DNA from: Vibrio sp. 10N.261.45.E2
GTDB lineage: Bacteria > Pseudomonadota > Gammaproteobacteria > Enterobacterales > Vibrionaceae
DNA length: 64,000 nt
Direction: 5' to 3'
Assembly (NCBI RefSeq): GCF_002875705.1
Contig: NZ_MCZZ01000121.1
Span: 58,956-122,955, forward strand
This document shows positions 1-7,840 of this stretch, piece after piece; position 1 is the stretch's first letter; the number at the start of each line of letters is the position of its first letter. The notes below the pieces were generated by a model that saw nothing but the letters and a program-made list of their open reading frames with translations, did not search any database and had not been told where the DNA came from. The position numbers and the translations under genes are program-made.

Positions 1-203
1 TCATGGTGTCGGGTCGCTTCCGTCAGTTCACTTTGTGGTGCAGCCGTGCCGTGTCCGAGCAGTAAGCGCAAGTACAAGCCAGCAATAGTAAATGTTTTAC
101 CTGTACCCGCCGATGCTTCAATTAAACGCGCGCCATGAAGTGGAAACGTCATGGTATTGAGTGTCTGTGGAGCAATTACCTGAACACTGCTTGTGGTCGT
201 CAT
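1..203 (-). CDS. recB: RecBCD subunit beta, N-terminal fragment (cut by window edge)
   Basis: The reverse strand encodes the first 67 residues of RecB, the helicase-nuclease subunit of exonuclease V, which unwinds and degrades DNA from double-strand ends and loads RecA at Chi. The Walker A sequence ASAGTGKTFT lies at about residues 30-39, as in other RecB proteins. The ATG at 203-201 is preceded by AGAAGG about nine bases upstream. The gene runs off the left edge, so this is a truncation by the window, not a broken gene. It follows recC on the same strand after a spacer of about 410 bases, so the two are probably co-transcribed. No ptrA lies between them, unlike in E. coli. Confidence 0.9.
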   Translation of the reverse strand, partial: MTTTSSVQVIAPQTLNTMTFPLHGARLIEASAGTGKTFTIAGLYLRLLLGHGTAAPQSELTEATRHH

Positions 204-612
204 GCCTTACTGCCTTCTGATAAATATGTTGTTACAAATGTGACCTAGCGTGGAAAACGTCATTCAATTTACGTCCTACGCTGATTTGTTAATAGTTAGT
301 GCGATCTCTCTCACGGATCAATTCAGATCGCCTCGCTACTATGCGCCCACGAGTTCAGGAGCGCGTACGAGTTTTGTACTTTACGGCGTTACTTTGAACC
401 ACAGAATAATGGTCCCTCTGACCTGTGGCCGTACAGCGAACGCCCTACACTAATAATGATTTACTGGCGGCCACTTTATTTCCTGTACCTTGCTTCTCTT
501 CACCTTGATTTCCTTCACCGAGAAAGCAAGTACCCCAAATGCTTACCAGCGACTCTCTTTCGTCATTCAATAATTCAGCGCACCCGCGATTGATCATGTC
601 GATCACAGCCAC
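204..612 (-). other. recC-recB spacer with a possible small in-frame ORF
   Basis: No known gene is recognised here. Directly after the recC stop, in the same frame, an open stretch of 55 codons runs from a GTG at 612 to a TAG at 445-447. It could also start at the GTG at 606 or the ATG at 597. AGGAG overlaps the recC stop at a workable distance for the GTG at 606. The translation is rich in Gly, Glu and Asn and resembles nothing I know. It may be a coupled small protein or simply a former RecC tail. Bases 204-444 hold nothing I can name. Confidence 0.3.
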
Positions 613-3600
613 TTACTCCTGATCTTCCAGATCGGCAGCAGCCAACCTTGCCGCTTGTAATACAAGCGTTGAATACATACGCGACTCAGCAGCTAGCTCA
701 TCATCCCACTTAGGCCAAATACGCGAGATGTAGGTATCTCGACCCTCGCCCGTGAAAGCAAAACTGTCATTGAATGTATCAGCCATTTTCTTGAGCGACT
801 TCTCTTCATCATCGACCCATTTACCACGGCTAAAGCCCGCTTCAACGCCGGCCAAGGCGGTTTTAGGGAAGTACGGCAATGGTGCAGTCATGCCTTGATA
901 GAACAGTCGTACTAACTCAGCCAATAAACTCTTCGCCTGCTGTGCATCGCCGATAGGTTGTAGCGTTTGGTGAACTACACCCTCTTTTCTGTCATAGCCA
1001 ATAATATGGGTCGTTTTTCCGTGCCCCATAACAGCGCAGGATAGATGATCAATCCACGCAGCCAAGTAATCTTGAGAGCGTATTTTTCCGCTACGGAAAC
1101 GAACTAGACCTGATTGATAGTTTTGAGTTAACCAACCCATCAAACGAACAGGTTTGCCTTCGCCTAACACATCAAATTCGATATTAACTTCGAGGTCTTG
1201 TTGCGGTGAACCGCTCACAAATCGAATCTCTTTAGCCAAGTCTTCCGCTTGAACACGGTTAGTTTCAAATTCAATGTCACCAAAAGCGCCAACGGGTAAT
1301 CGACCTTGGGCTTTTTGCTCAGAAACAAACAGGCGAACCGCTTCATCCGCCCCTTCAGGGTGATCCAGCAACACTTGTAGTAGAGCGTCCTTAAGCTGGA
1401 AGCTTTCTAAGCCATTAAGCACGAACGGCTCGTCATCTTCCATTACCGGAAGCGGTGGCTCAAACACTACCTTTAGGCGACGATTAAAGAAGTATTGCAC
1501 TGGCAAACGCCAGAAACGCTGTAGCTCAACCAAATCGAGTTCTAACAGATAAGTCGCACCAAGCAAATAGTCGTCTAAGGCACGATTAAATTCACCACTG
1601 CGTTCACCAGAACGATTAGCGGCAGGAAGCCACTCTTTGGCGTAGCTCAATACATGGCTCGCATCACCTTGTGTAAAGGCTGCCGGGCTAAATGGGGTCA
1701 TGGTGTGCTCAAAGCTGATCGCTTGAGTCAGTTTGATACCAGAATCATCACTTGGTAGTGATTGGTCTTCACTCAAACAGTAGTTTTGTTGGCAATATTC
1801 AATCAACTCTGAAACCAGTACAGACGGCACTCGCTCGGTATTGTCTTGAATCGAACGACCTACATAACTGATGTACAAGCACTCTTGCGCTGAGAGCATC
1901 GCCTCTAAGAATAGGTAGCGGTCATCATCACGACGAGAACGGTCACCAGGACGAGCTAGACTCTTTTTGCCTACGCCATTCGGCGAGCGAGTTTGGGCGC
2001 TCATCAAATCAAAACCTTCTGGCGGCATTGAGCGAGGGTAAACCCCATCATTCATACCCAATAGGCAAACGGTTTTGAACGGAATAGAACGCATCGGCAT
2101 CAGGGTACAGAAGTTAACTTGTCCCGCTAAGAAACGCTGACTAATACGCGCACCCGACAGTTTATTGTTCAAGTACTGGTAGATGATGCTTGGCGATAAC
2201 TCTTGTTCGTACAAGGCATCATCAAGCTGTTCATTCAATTGAGAAAGCGCATCGCGAATCGACTTAAGCACCACCTCGCCTTCTAGCTCAACTGCAAAGA
2301 AGTCATCAATCATTTGCAACAAGGTTTCACGCCACATATCGATGGATTGCGTCTCAGCAAGGCGTTGACGATAATGCGCGATACGGTCAATAAAGTGCGC
2401 TAACTTACCAGCAAGTTCAGCGTTAATACCTTGAACTTCGTTATAAGCCGCAATTGGAGAATGTTCGGTTTCAAACAGGCCCGCAGAATCCGACATCGCA
2501 TAACCCAATAGCATGCGCTGAATGCCGAATAGCCAAGTATTTTGTTCGGTCGCAGGTAGGTCAAATTCGGTTGCAGTAGACGAATCGACGCCCCAACGGA
2601 TGCCCGCTTCTTCAACCCACTGCTTAGCTTGCTCGAATTGAAATTCATCAATACCAAAGCGTGCCATCATCGCTGGGATTTCTAGTAGCTCTAACAGTTC
2701 AGAAGCTAAACAGCGTGTGTTTGGAAGCGCGACCAGCTGCATGAATGCAGTCAGAATCGGGCTCTCTTGGTCTGCCGTTCGATCCGAGATTGAGTAAGGG
2801 ATATAACGCTCACCCGGAGCATTACCAAATACCGCCTGAATCGCAGGGCTGTACGCATTGATGTCTGCCACCATCACAATGATATCGCGTGGCTTTAATA
2901 TCGGATCAGCATCAAACATTGCCAATAGCTGATCATGCAGGACTTCAACCTCGCGCATTGGGCTGTGACACGCGTGCACAGTCAACGAGCGATCGCCAAG
3001 CTCAACCACCTGTTTATGGTTACTGGAGTCTAAGATGTGGTCGTCTTGGTGCTCTTCTAACTCAAGAATATCGGCTTGCAGTTGATGTAGTAGGCTGTCT
3101 CTCTCGACATCAATAAAAAACTCATGCTCTTCACTGTCTGATTGAGACAGTAAGAACAAGTTATCTCTACCCAGCTTACCCATAGATGCAAGCAAGCTAT
3201 TGCCTACCGCTTGGCTGGTATGCAACTCGTCTTCGACGTTGGCTTCAATACCATCTTTCAATGGTGATACTTCACCCTCTAGCTGAGGCAAGCCATCAAC
3301 CAGAGCAAACTGCTTGCGACGCTGCGCTTCAATTCTCGCCAAGTATTTACGGTCACGAATATCGCCCCAGTAGTGTTGGCAAGGGTTACTAAACATCAAA
3401 TGAACATCAATCTGCTCACCAAGTGCTTTCAAGGCGTCCATGTAGCGAGGAGGCAGTGAAGAAATACCAAACACAAACAGACGTTTCGGCAGGTGTTGTA
3501 GCTGACCTTGTTGGTTAGCTAACGCTTCAATGAAGTCGTGATACAAGTTACCACGGTGATATTTCGATTGGCCTTGAGACAGTGTTTGCTCGTAGAGTGC

Positions 3601-4125
3601 CTTCCACAAAATGGGCTGCCAAGGGTGCTCTTGCTGCCCTTCACTATCAATCAATTCTGCAACGGACTCTCCCGCTTCCCACATCGCCATCCACTCAGGG
3701 CGATATACCAAGTAGCCATCGAAGATATCGGCAATCTTCTCGGCTAATTGATACAACTTAGAGCCATCTTCGTCGTTTTCAAGATAGCGCTGTAGGGGTA
3801 AGAAATCAGGGTGGTCAAGCTTCGCGGGTAGCAAACACATTAGCTTCCACGTCATCGCTTCTTTGTTAAAAGCACTGCGTTTCGGCACGTCAGGAAGCAC
3901 TTGGGTAAACATATCCCAAATGAAGGTTGCTGGAAGAGGAAAATCGATATTTGCTGCTACACCAAACTCTTTGGCGAGTTCCATCTTAAGCCATTGAGAC
4001 ATACCCGGGCTCTGAACCAAGATCTGCTCTTTTTCGAAAGGATTGGCTAAAGGGTCACTTTTGATCAAGTGAACGAGAAGGATTTTTAAAGTATCAACTT
4101 TATTGGAATGGTAAACAGTAAACAA
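613..4125 (-). CDS. recC: RecBCD subunit gamma (exodeoxyribonuclease V, RecC)
   Basis: RecC is the Chi-recognition subunit of the RecBCD helicase-nuclease, which processes double-strand breaks for RecA-dependent repair. The protein is 1170 residues, close to the usual 1120-1160. The start MFTVYHSNKVDTL and the nearby segment QSPGMSQWLKMELA are typical of the RecC N-terminus (inactive helicase-like fold). The central and C-terminal parts read through without interruption, ending LAAADLEDQE. It is the first gene of a minus-strand unit with recB downstream. The ATG at 4125 is the first plausible start, and the neighbouring TDT transporter gene on the same strand ends 127 bases upstream. Confidence 0.95.
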   Translation of the reverse strand: MFTVYHSNKVDTLKILLVHLIKSDPLANPFEKEQILVQSPGMSQWLKMELAKEFGVAANIDFPLPATFIWDMFTQVLPDVPKRSAFNKEAMTWKLMCLLPAKLDHPDFLPLQRYLENDEDGSKLYQLAEKIADIFDGYLVYRPEWMAMWEAGESVAELIDSEGQQEHPWQPILWKALYEQTLSQGQSKYHRGNLYHDFIEALANQQGQLQHLPKRLFVFGISSLPPRYMDALKALGEQIDVHLMFSNPCQHYWGDIRDRKYLARIEAQRRKQFALVDGLPQLEGEVSPLKDGIEANVEDELHTSQAVGNSLLASMGKLGRDNLFLLSQSDSEEHEFFIDVERDSLLHQLQADILELEEHQDDHILDSSNHKQVVELGDRSLTVHACHSPMREVEVLHDQLLAMFDADPILKPRDIIVMVADINAYSPAIQAVFGNAPGERYIPYSISDRTADQESPILTAFMQLVALPNTRCLASELLELLEIPAMMARFGIDEFQFEQAKQWVEEAGIRWGVDSSTATEFDLPATEQNTWLFGIQRMLLGYAMSDSAGLFETEHSPIAAYNEVQGINAELAGKLAHFIDRIAHYRQRLAETQSIDMWRETLLQMIDDFFAVELEGEVVLKSIRDALSQLNEQLDDALYEQELSPSIIYQYLNNKLSGARISQRFLAGQVNFCTLMPMRSIPFKTVCLLGMNDGVYPRSMPPEGFDLMSAQTRSPNGVGKKSLARPGDRSRRDDDRYLFLEAMLSAQECLYISYVGRSIQDNTERVPSVLVSELIEYCQQNYCLSEDQSLPSDDSGIKLTQAISFEHTMTPFSPAAFTQGDASHVLSYAKEWLPAANRSGERSGEFNRALDDYLLGATYLLELDLVELQRFWRLPVQYFFNRRLKVVFEPPLPVMEDDEPFVLNGLESFQLKDALLQVLLDHPEGADEAVRLFVSEQKAQGRLPVGAFGDIEFETNRVQAEDLAKEIRFVSGSPQQDLEVNIEFDVLGEGKPVRLMGWLTQNYQSGLVRFRSGKIRSQDYLAAWIDHLSCAVMGHGKTTHIIGYDRKEGVVHQTLQPIGDAQQAKSLLAELVRLFYQGMTAPLPYFPKTALAGVEAGFSRGKWVDDEEKSLKKMADTFNDSFAFTGEGRDTYISRIWPKWDDELAAESRMYSTLVLQAARLAAADLEDQE

Positions 4126-4136
4126 AGTGCACTCAC

Positions 4137-4169
4137 GCTAATCTTGCCACAATATACTGCCAGATTAGC
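4137..4169. repeat. Inverted repeat upstream of recC
   Basis: GCTAATCT at 4137-4144 is repeated inverted as AGATTAGC at 4162-4169, with a 17-base loop. It sits just before the recC start. It has no T-run, so it is not an obvious terminator. It could be an operator or part of a leader. Function unknown. Confidence 0.3.
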
Positions 4170-4252
4170 ATAAGTGCTGAGTTTGGATTAGGAATATAAG
4201 CTTATGAAATACCGAAAGCTTAAGGTCCGTTTATCTTTTGAACTATCGTCCT

Positions 4253-5248
4253 TTACAATCTGCCCGCTACCGCACCTAGAACGCGGTGAGGTTTGTAGTT
4301 CATGTAGTAACGAACAGCAACATAACCCACTACCAAAGTAGCCACAATCAGTTCAAGGTACGCTAGGCCAAACACTTGATTGATGTAGTGTGCTTCAATA
4401 CCTTGTGCTTGCATCCACGCAGCTAATTTAAACAAGGCTGTTGCACCAATCACGATTGGGAAGGTAAATGCCGCATAGCCAGGGCTGAATGGCAGACGAA
4501 GTAGTTTGAAAAACGCCATGTAGATAATGAACGTCATCAACACTGCAATACCAAATAACAAACCAATAATCACTGGCGAAGGGCTTGCTGTCACGGTTAG
4601 GTAACCCGCCAAAGATAGGCTTGCTGGTGCTGCCATAATCGCAATCGTTGGTTTTGCTGCATCTGGCACTTCCTGAGAGAAGATCAAGCGGTAAACCATC
4701 AACGGTAGCATCACTGCATAAACCAATAAACCGAATACCAAAGTCGCGTTCGCTACCGGCTCTAAAACTGGGTTACCAGAGAAAGAAACATCTGCCACGA
4801 TGATTCCGATTGGTGGCACAAACCAGCTTGGCACCATGTGGTGAATCTCAAACTGTTTTGCTCTGTGGTACAAGAAGCTCACTAAGAACACAACGTGTAA
4901 AGCAACCGCCGCAAGCCACATCGCCTCTTGCAAAAATTGAGACACTGGCGCTAATGATGCTGATACCACCATACACCCCATCGCAAATGTTGGTACCACA
5001 CTGCCGACAACAGGGTGAGCAAGATCTTCACGAAGTAAATGACCGTGAATCAAAAATTTCACAGCTAAAACAAGAAGCAATACCGCTGCAATAGCTGCAC
5101 TGATCCACTGTACTAAACCACGAGTGTGCAAAATACCTTGTGCAACTAAAACGCCATCCCAGCACCAGCCTAAACTTGCAATTGCTAGTGCTAACCCTGC
5201 CATGGGTGTTGGAGCTCCTGTTAATCTATATTTAATACGTTGAATCAT
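4253..5248 (-). CDS. TDT (TehA/SLAC1-like) family transporter
   Basis: This is an integral membrane protein of 331 residues with about ten hydrophobic segments. The motif PSWFVPPIGIIVADVS at about residues 141-156 and the opening GAPTPMAGLALAI match the tellurite-resistance/dicarboxylate transporter (TDT) family, which includes TehA, fungal malate permease Mae1 and sulfite exporter Ssu1. The substrate cannot be read from the sequence. It is divergent from a LysR gene 160 bases away, so that regulator probably controls it. The LysR protein resembles the CysL/YeiE subgroup, so sulfite is one possibility, but this is inference only. Confidence 0.8.
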   Translation of the reverse strand: MIQRIKYRLTGAPTPMAGLALAIASLGWCWDGVLVAQGILHTRGLVQWISAAIAAVLLLVLAVKFLIHGHLLREDLAHPVVGSVVPTFAMGCMVVSASLAPVSQFLQEAMWLAAVALHVVFLVSFLYHRAKQFEIHHMVPSWFVPPIGIIVADVSFSGNPVLEPVANATLVFGLLVYAVMLPLMVYRLIFSQEVPDAAKPTIAIMAAPASLSLAGYLTVTASPSPVIIGLLFGIAVLMTFIIYMAFFKLLRLPFSPGYAAFTFPIVIGATALFKLAAWMQAQGIEAHYINQVFGLAYLELIVATLVVGYVAVRYYMNYKPHRVLGAVAGRL

Positions 5249-5269
5249 GTCAGCCTCTCTTAAACTTAA

Positions 5270-5286
5270 TTCACGAAACTTGTGAA
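5270..5286. promoter_or_regulatory. Palindrome in the TDT/LysR divergent promoter
   Basis: TTCAC-N7-GTGAA forms a perfect short dyad 22 bases upstream of the transporter start and about 125 bases upstream of the lysR start. LysR regulators bind imperfect dyads in such divergent regions, so this is a candidate operator. There is no direct evidence for binding. Confidence 0.35.
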
Positions 5287-5410
5287 CTCATCAGCTTGTT
5301 GAAGCCATAATACGCTTGCGCTTCGTTAAACAATATCCAATTATATATAACAAGTGTTCATCAATACTGAACAGAGCCCATTTCACCAGCAGAGTAAAAC
5401 TAGGAATCTG

Positions 5411-6307
5411 ATGGCTAATATTTCAATCAAACAGCTCAAAGTGTTCGTCACAATTACTCAGCACTCAACACTGACTGCAGCCTCTGAAGCTCTGTTTCTA
5501 TCCAAGGCCGCTGTCAGCATGGCGCTGGGCGAAATGGAGAAACAACTCGGTCACTCTCTATTTGACCGGGTCAACAACCGATTAATTCTCAACCAAGAGG
5601 GACATAAGTTACTTCCTTTGGCTGATGAAATACTTCACCGAGCTGCGGGTATTGATGTTTTGTTCCGTGACGACCAGCCTTTAAGTGGCAATTTAAAGGT
5701 CGGCGCGAGTGACACGATTGGTAATCAGGTCGCACCGTTTATTTTGTCAGGTTTTCGTGAACGAACTCAGCACCAGGATCAAAGCTTGTTCATTTCAAAC
5801 AGTGCACTGATCTGTCAAAAGTTGGTGGATTATGAACTTGATATCGCGCTAATTGAAGGAAAAACATTACACCCTGAACTCATTTCGAGTCAGTTTAGCA
5901 GCGATGAAATGTGTATTATTGTTAGTAATCAACATCCTCTCGTTTCAAAAGAAAAAGTTACTTTAAGCGATTTGGAAGATAGTCACTGGATTCTACGAGA
6001 GTCCGGTTCTGGAACGCGTGAATTTTTCCTACGTGCTGTTGCACCGCGTATCGAGCATTGGTATGAATCATTTGAACTCAACACCACCGAGGCGATCATC
6101 AATTCGGTTTCTGCCAATCTTGGATTCGCGTGTTTATCACGATTGGCGGCGCAACGAGCGATTGATTCAGGCCGAGTGAAAGCGCTCGATGTACCACTCG
6201 ACATGAAACGACGTTTCTGGATGCTGGTACACAAAGACAAATACCAGAGCCCACTACTGAAATCTTTCATGAGTTATTGTGAAGACTGGGCTACACATCA
6301 AGATTGA
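5411..6307 (+). CDS. LysR-family transcriptional regulator (YeiE/CysL-like)
   Basis: This is a DNA-binding regulator of 298 residues. The N-terminal winged helix-turn-helix (about residues 4-63) contains TAASEALFLSKAAVSMALGE, followed by LFDRVNNRLILN. The C-terminal part is a LysR substrate-binding domain, with the conserved WILRESGSGTREFF segment. An in-frame GTG at 5354 would add 19 residues, but the ATG at 5411 has AGGA five bases upstream and gives the usual LysR length. It is divergent from the TDT transporter and probably regulates it. The effector is unknown. YeiE/CysL relatives act in sulfite or cysteine metabolism, which is only a hint here. Confidence 0.88.
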   Translation: MANISIKQLKVFVTITQHSTLTAASEALFLSKAAVSMALGEMEKQLGHSLFDRVNNRLILNQEGHKLLPLADEILHRAAGIDVLFRDDQPLSGNLKVGASDTIGNQVAPFILSGFRERTQHQDQSLFISNSALICQKLVDYELDIALIEGKTLHPELISSQFSSDEMCIIVSNQHPLVSKEKVTLSDLEDSHWILRESGSGTREFFLRAVAPRIEHWYESFELNTTEAIINSVSANLGFACLSRLAAQRAIDSGRVKALDVPLDMKRRFWMLVHKDKYQSPLLKSFMSYCEDWATHQD

Positions 6308-6350
6308 GGCCGCATTGTTAGGGCTCCAACTAGACTTTTAGCATCAGAAA

Positions 6351-6366
6351 CTGTATAAAAAGCCAG
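6351..6366 (+). promoter_or_regulatory. LexA (SOS) box of yebG
   Basis: CTGTATAAAAAGCCAG matches the SOS consensus CTGT-N8-ACAG with one mismatch in the right half-site. It lies 30 bases upstream of the yebG start. yebG is an SOS gene in E. coli, which supports the call. Confidence 0.7.
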
Positions 6367-6395
6367 TAAAATTTATCAAACTTAGAGGATTAACC

Positions 6396-6689
6396 ATGGC
6401 TGTTATCGTCAAGTACGTGGTGGAACGCAACGGAGAAGAGAAAATGACTTTTACCTCTAAAGCCGAAGCCGACGCATACGACAAAATGCTGGATATGGCT
6501 GATGAGCTTTTTGAACTTTTAGGCAAAAGCGATTTAGTTGAAGATGAAGGCAAGCAAGAAGAACTTGCAATGTACCTAGCGAAGAACAAAGAAGAAGTTC
6601 TTTACGCATTAGGCGCTAAGCGTAAACCAGCTCCGAAAAAAGCAAAGAAGCTTGAAGCAGTTGAAGACGCAGAAGAAGATGCAGCATAA
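6396..6689 (+). CDS. yebG: YebG family DNA damage-inducible protein
   Basis: This is a small acidic-to-basic protein of 97 residues. The opening MAVIVKYVVERNGEEKMTF and the following TSKAEADAYDKMLDMAD match E. coli YebG closely. The C-terminal part (KPAPKKAKK) is lysine-rich and the last ten residues are acidic. YebG is induced by LexA cleavage, but its biochemical role is still unclear. A LexA box lies 30 bases upstream, AGAGGA precedes the ATG by six bases, and a strong terminator follows. It is therefore a single-gene SOS unit. Confidence 0.92.
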   Translation: MAVIVKYVVERNGEEKMTFTSKAEADAYDKMLDMADELFELLGKSDLVEDEGKQEELAMYLAKNKEEVLYALGAKRKPAPKKAKKLEAVEDAEEDAA

Positions 6690-6710
6690 CTAGCTGATAC
6701 CTCTGTTGAA

Positions 6711-6756
6711 AACGTCAATAACACCTCTAATCAGAGTCCGTTATTGGCGTTTTTTT
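6711..6756 (+). terminator. Rho-independent terminator after yebG
   Basis: AACGTCAATAAC pairs with GTTATTGGCGTT around an 18-base loop, and a run of seven T follows. It ends the yebG transcript. Confidence 0.85.
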
Positions 6757-6852
6757 ATGCTTATCGAAATATAATGAACTCTGTTTATAGTCAAAATCGC
6801 TCTAAACATTCGCTTGCACGAAAGTGTGATAAAGATCTAATCTATGGTCGTC

Positions 6853-6924
6853 AGGTGATGGGGTTCCACCTAAGCTTTTGCTTCAACCGCCCGTTCTTTC
6901 CGAACAGTGCTAATGACTCCTACA
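6853..6924 (+). promoter_or_regulatory. Fluoride riboswitch (crcB motif)
   Basis: The segment shows the fluoride-aptamer layout. The 5' hairpin is AGGTGATGGGGTTCCACCT, with GGTG/CACC as stem and GGGGTT in the loop. A variable stem closed by AAGC/GCT follows, then the signature TAATGACTCCTAC. GACTCC can pair with the GGGGTT loop to form the pseudoknot expected of this class. It is in the sense orientation for the operon starting at 7124 and lies about 200 bases upstream of its start codon. I see no T-rich terminator hairpin after it, so the expression platform is unclear. The call rests on sequence and pairing, not on a covariance search. Confidence 0.88.
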
Positions 6925-7123
6925 GAATCGAAAACAGGTAATACTGTTGGATGTATCGCTACTCCTCCATTTTGAAATGGGCTGAGTCTATTAAGACCAA
7001 GTTCCATCGCTCCTTTGGATTATCGATACTCAAGATCTGTAGTGAATTAGCCGCACCTCTTCCAACACGTCCTGTTTTCTCAATGCCCTAGGTCTCCAAT
7101 GACTCTAATAGTGAGAAAACATT
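6925..7123 (+). other. Long leader between fluoride riboswitch and NifU-like gene
   Basis: No gene is seen in this stretch. A small hairpin CCATTT-TG-AAATGG lies at 6967-6980. The eight bases AATGACTC of the aptamer 3' strand occur again at 7098-7105, only 18 bases before the start codon. They could compete for the GGGGTT loop, but this is speculative. The Shine-Dalgarno sequence before the ATG at 7124 is weak (GTGAG). Confidence 0.4.
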
Positions 7124-7816
7124 ATGCACTACTCTTCAGAAATTCAATCAATGTGCCCTATTCAAAGGGGTGATCTTCATAATTCAGCACCAATTCCTGT
7201 TGAAGGCGCAATGGTCAGTCCAAAAGATGTTATCGCTATCTCTGGCTTAAGCCACGGTGTTGGCACTTGTGCACCACAACAAGGCGCTGCAAAACTAACT
7301 CTTAACGTGAAAAGCGGCATCATCGAAGAAGCACTCATTGAAACCATCGGTTGTTCTGGCATGACTCAATCTGCCGCGATGGCCGCTGAGATCCTCACCG
7401 GAAAAACCATTCTTGAAGCGCTCAATACAGACTTAGTGTGTGACGCGATTAACGTCGCGATGCGCGAAATCTTCCTGCAGTTTGTTTACGGTCGAACTCA
7501 GTCTGCTTTCTCTGAAGGTGGCCTAGAGATCGGCGCTGCATTAGAAGATTTAGGTCAAACACAGCGCAGCCAAGTGGGTACCAGTTACTCAACAGCAGCA
7601 AAAGGCGTTCGTTACCTAGAGCTTGCAGAAGGTTACGTAACCAAGCTTGCACTTGATGATCACAGCGAAGTGATTGGCTACGAATATCTCAACCTCGGCA
7701 AAATGATGAAGGCGATTAACCAAGGCGTGCCAGCGAATGAAGCGGCTGATCTTGCGACAGGGACTTATGGTCGCTTCGACGAAGCCGTGACCACCATTAA
7801 CCCACGCCAACAATAA
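7124..7816 (+). CDS. NifU/IscU-like iron-sulfur cluster scaffold family protein
   Basis: This is a cytoplasmic protein of 230 residues. The segment ETIGCSGMTQSAAMAAEIL (Cys77) resembles the cysteine region of NifU/IscU scaffolds. Cys49 (GVGTCAPQQG), Cys77 and Cys106 are possible cluster or metal ligands, but their spacing differs from true IscU, so it is a distant relative. It is longer than IscU (about 128). It is followed after 24 bases by a GGGtGRT-family gene, a pairing known by name from genome annotation but without an assigned pathway. Both genes sit behind a fluoride riboswitch, which suggests a role in surviving fluoride, perhaps protecting or rebuilding a metal cofactor. Confidence 0.75.
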   Translation: MHYSSEIQSMCPIQRGDLHNSAPIPVEGAMVSPKDVIAISGLSHGVGTCAPQQGAAKLTLNVKSGIIEEALIETIGCSGMTQSAAMAAEILTGKTILEALNTDLVCDAINVAMREIFLQFVYGRTQSAFSEGGLEIGAALEDLGQTQRSQVGTSYSTAAKGVRYLELAEGYVTKLALDDHSEVIGYEYLNLGKMMKAINQGVPANEAADLATGTYGRFDEAVTTINPRQQ

Positions 7817-7840
7817 TTTTTGCCAATTAAGAGGAAAGGT

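Noticed and set aside
250..453. Plus-strand frame of 67 residues in the recC-recB spacer
   Set aside because: It has no ribosome site and no recognisable protein, and it lies opposite a spacer inside a minus-strand operon.
6744..6941. Plus-strand frame of 65 residues after yebG
   Set aside because: It starts inside the yebG terminator and runs through the fluoride riboswitch, so it is not a plausible gene.
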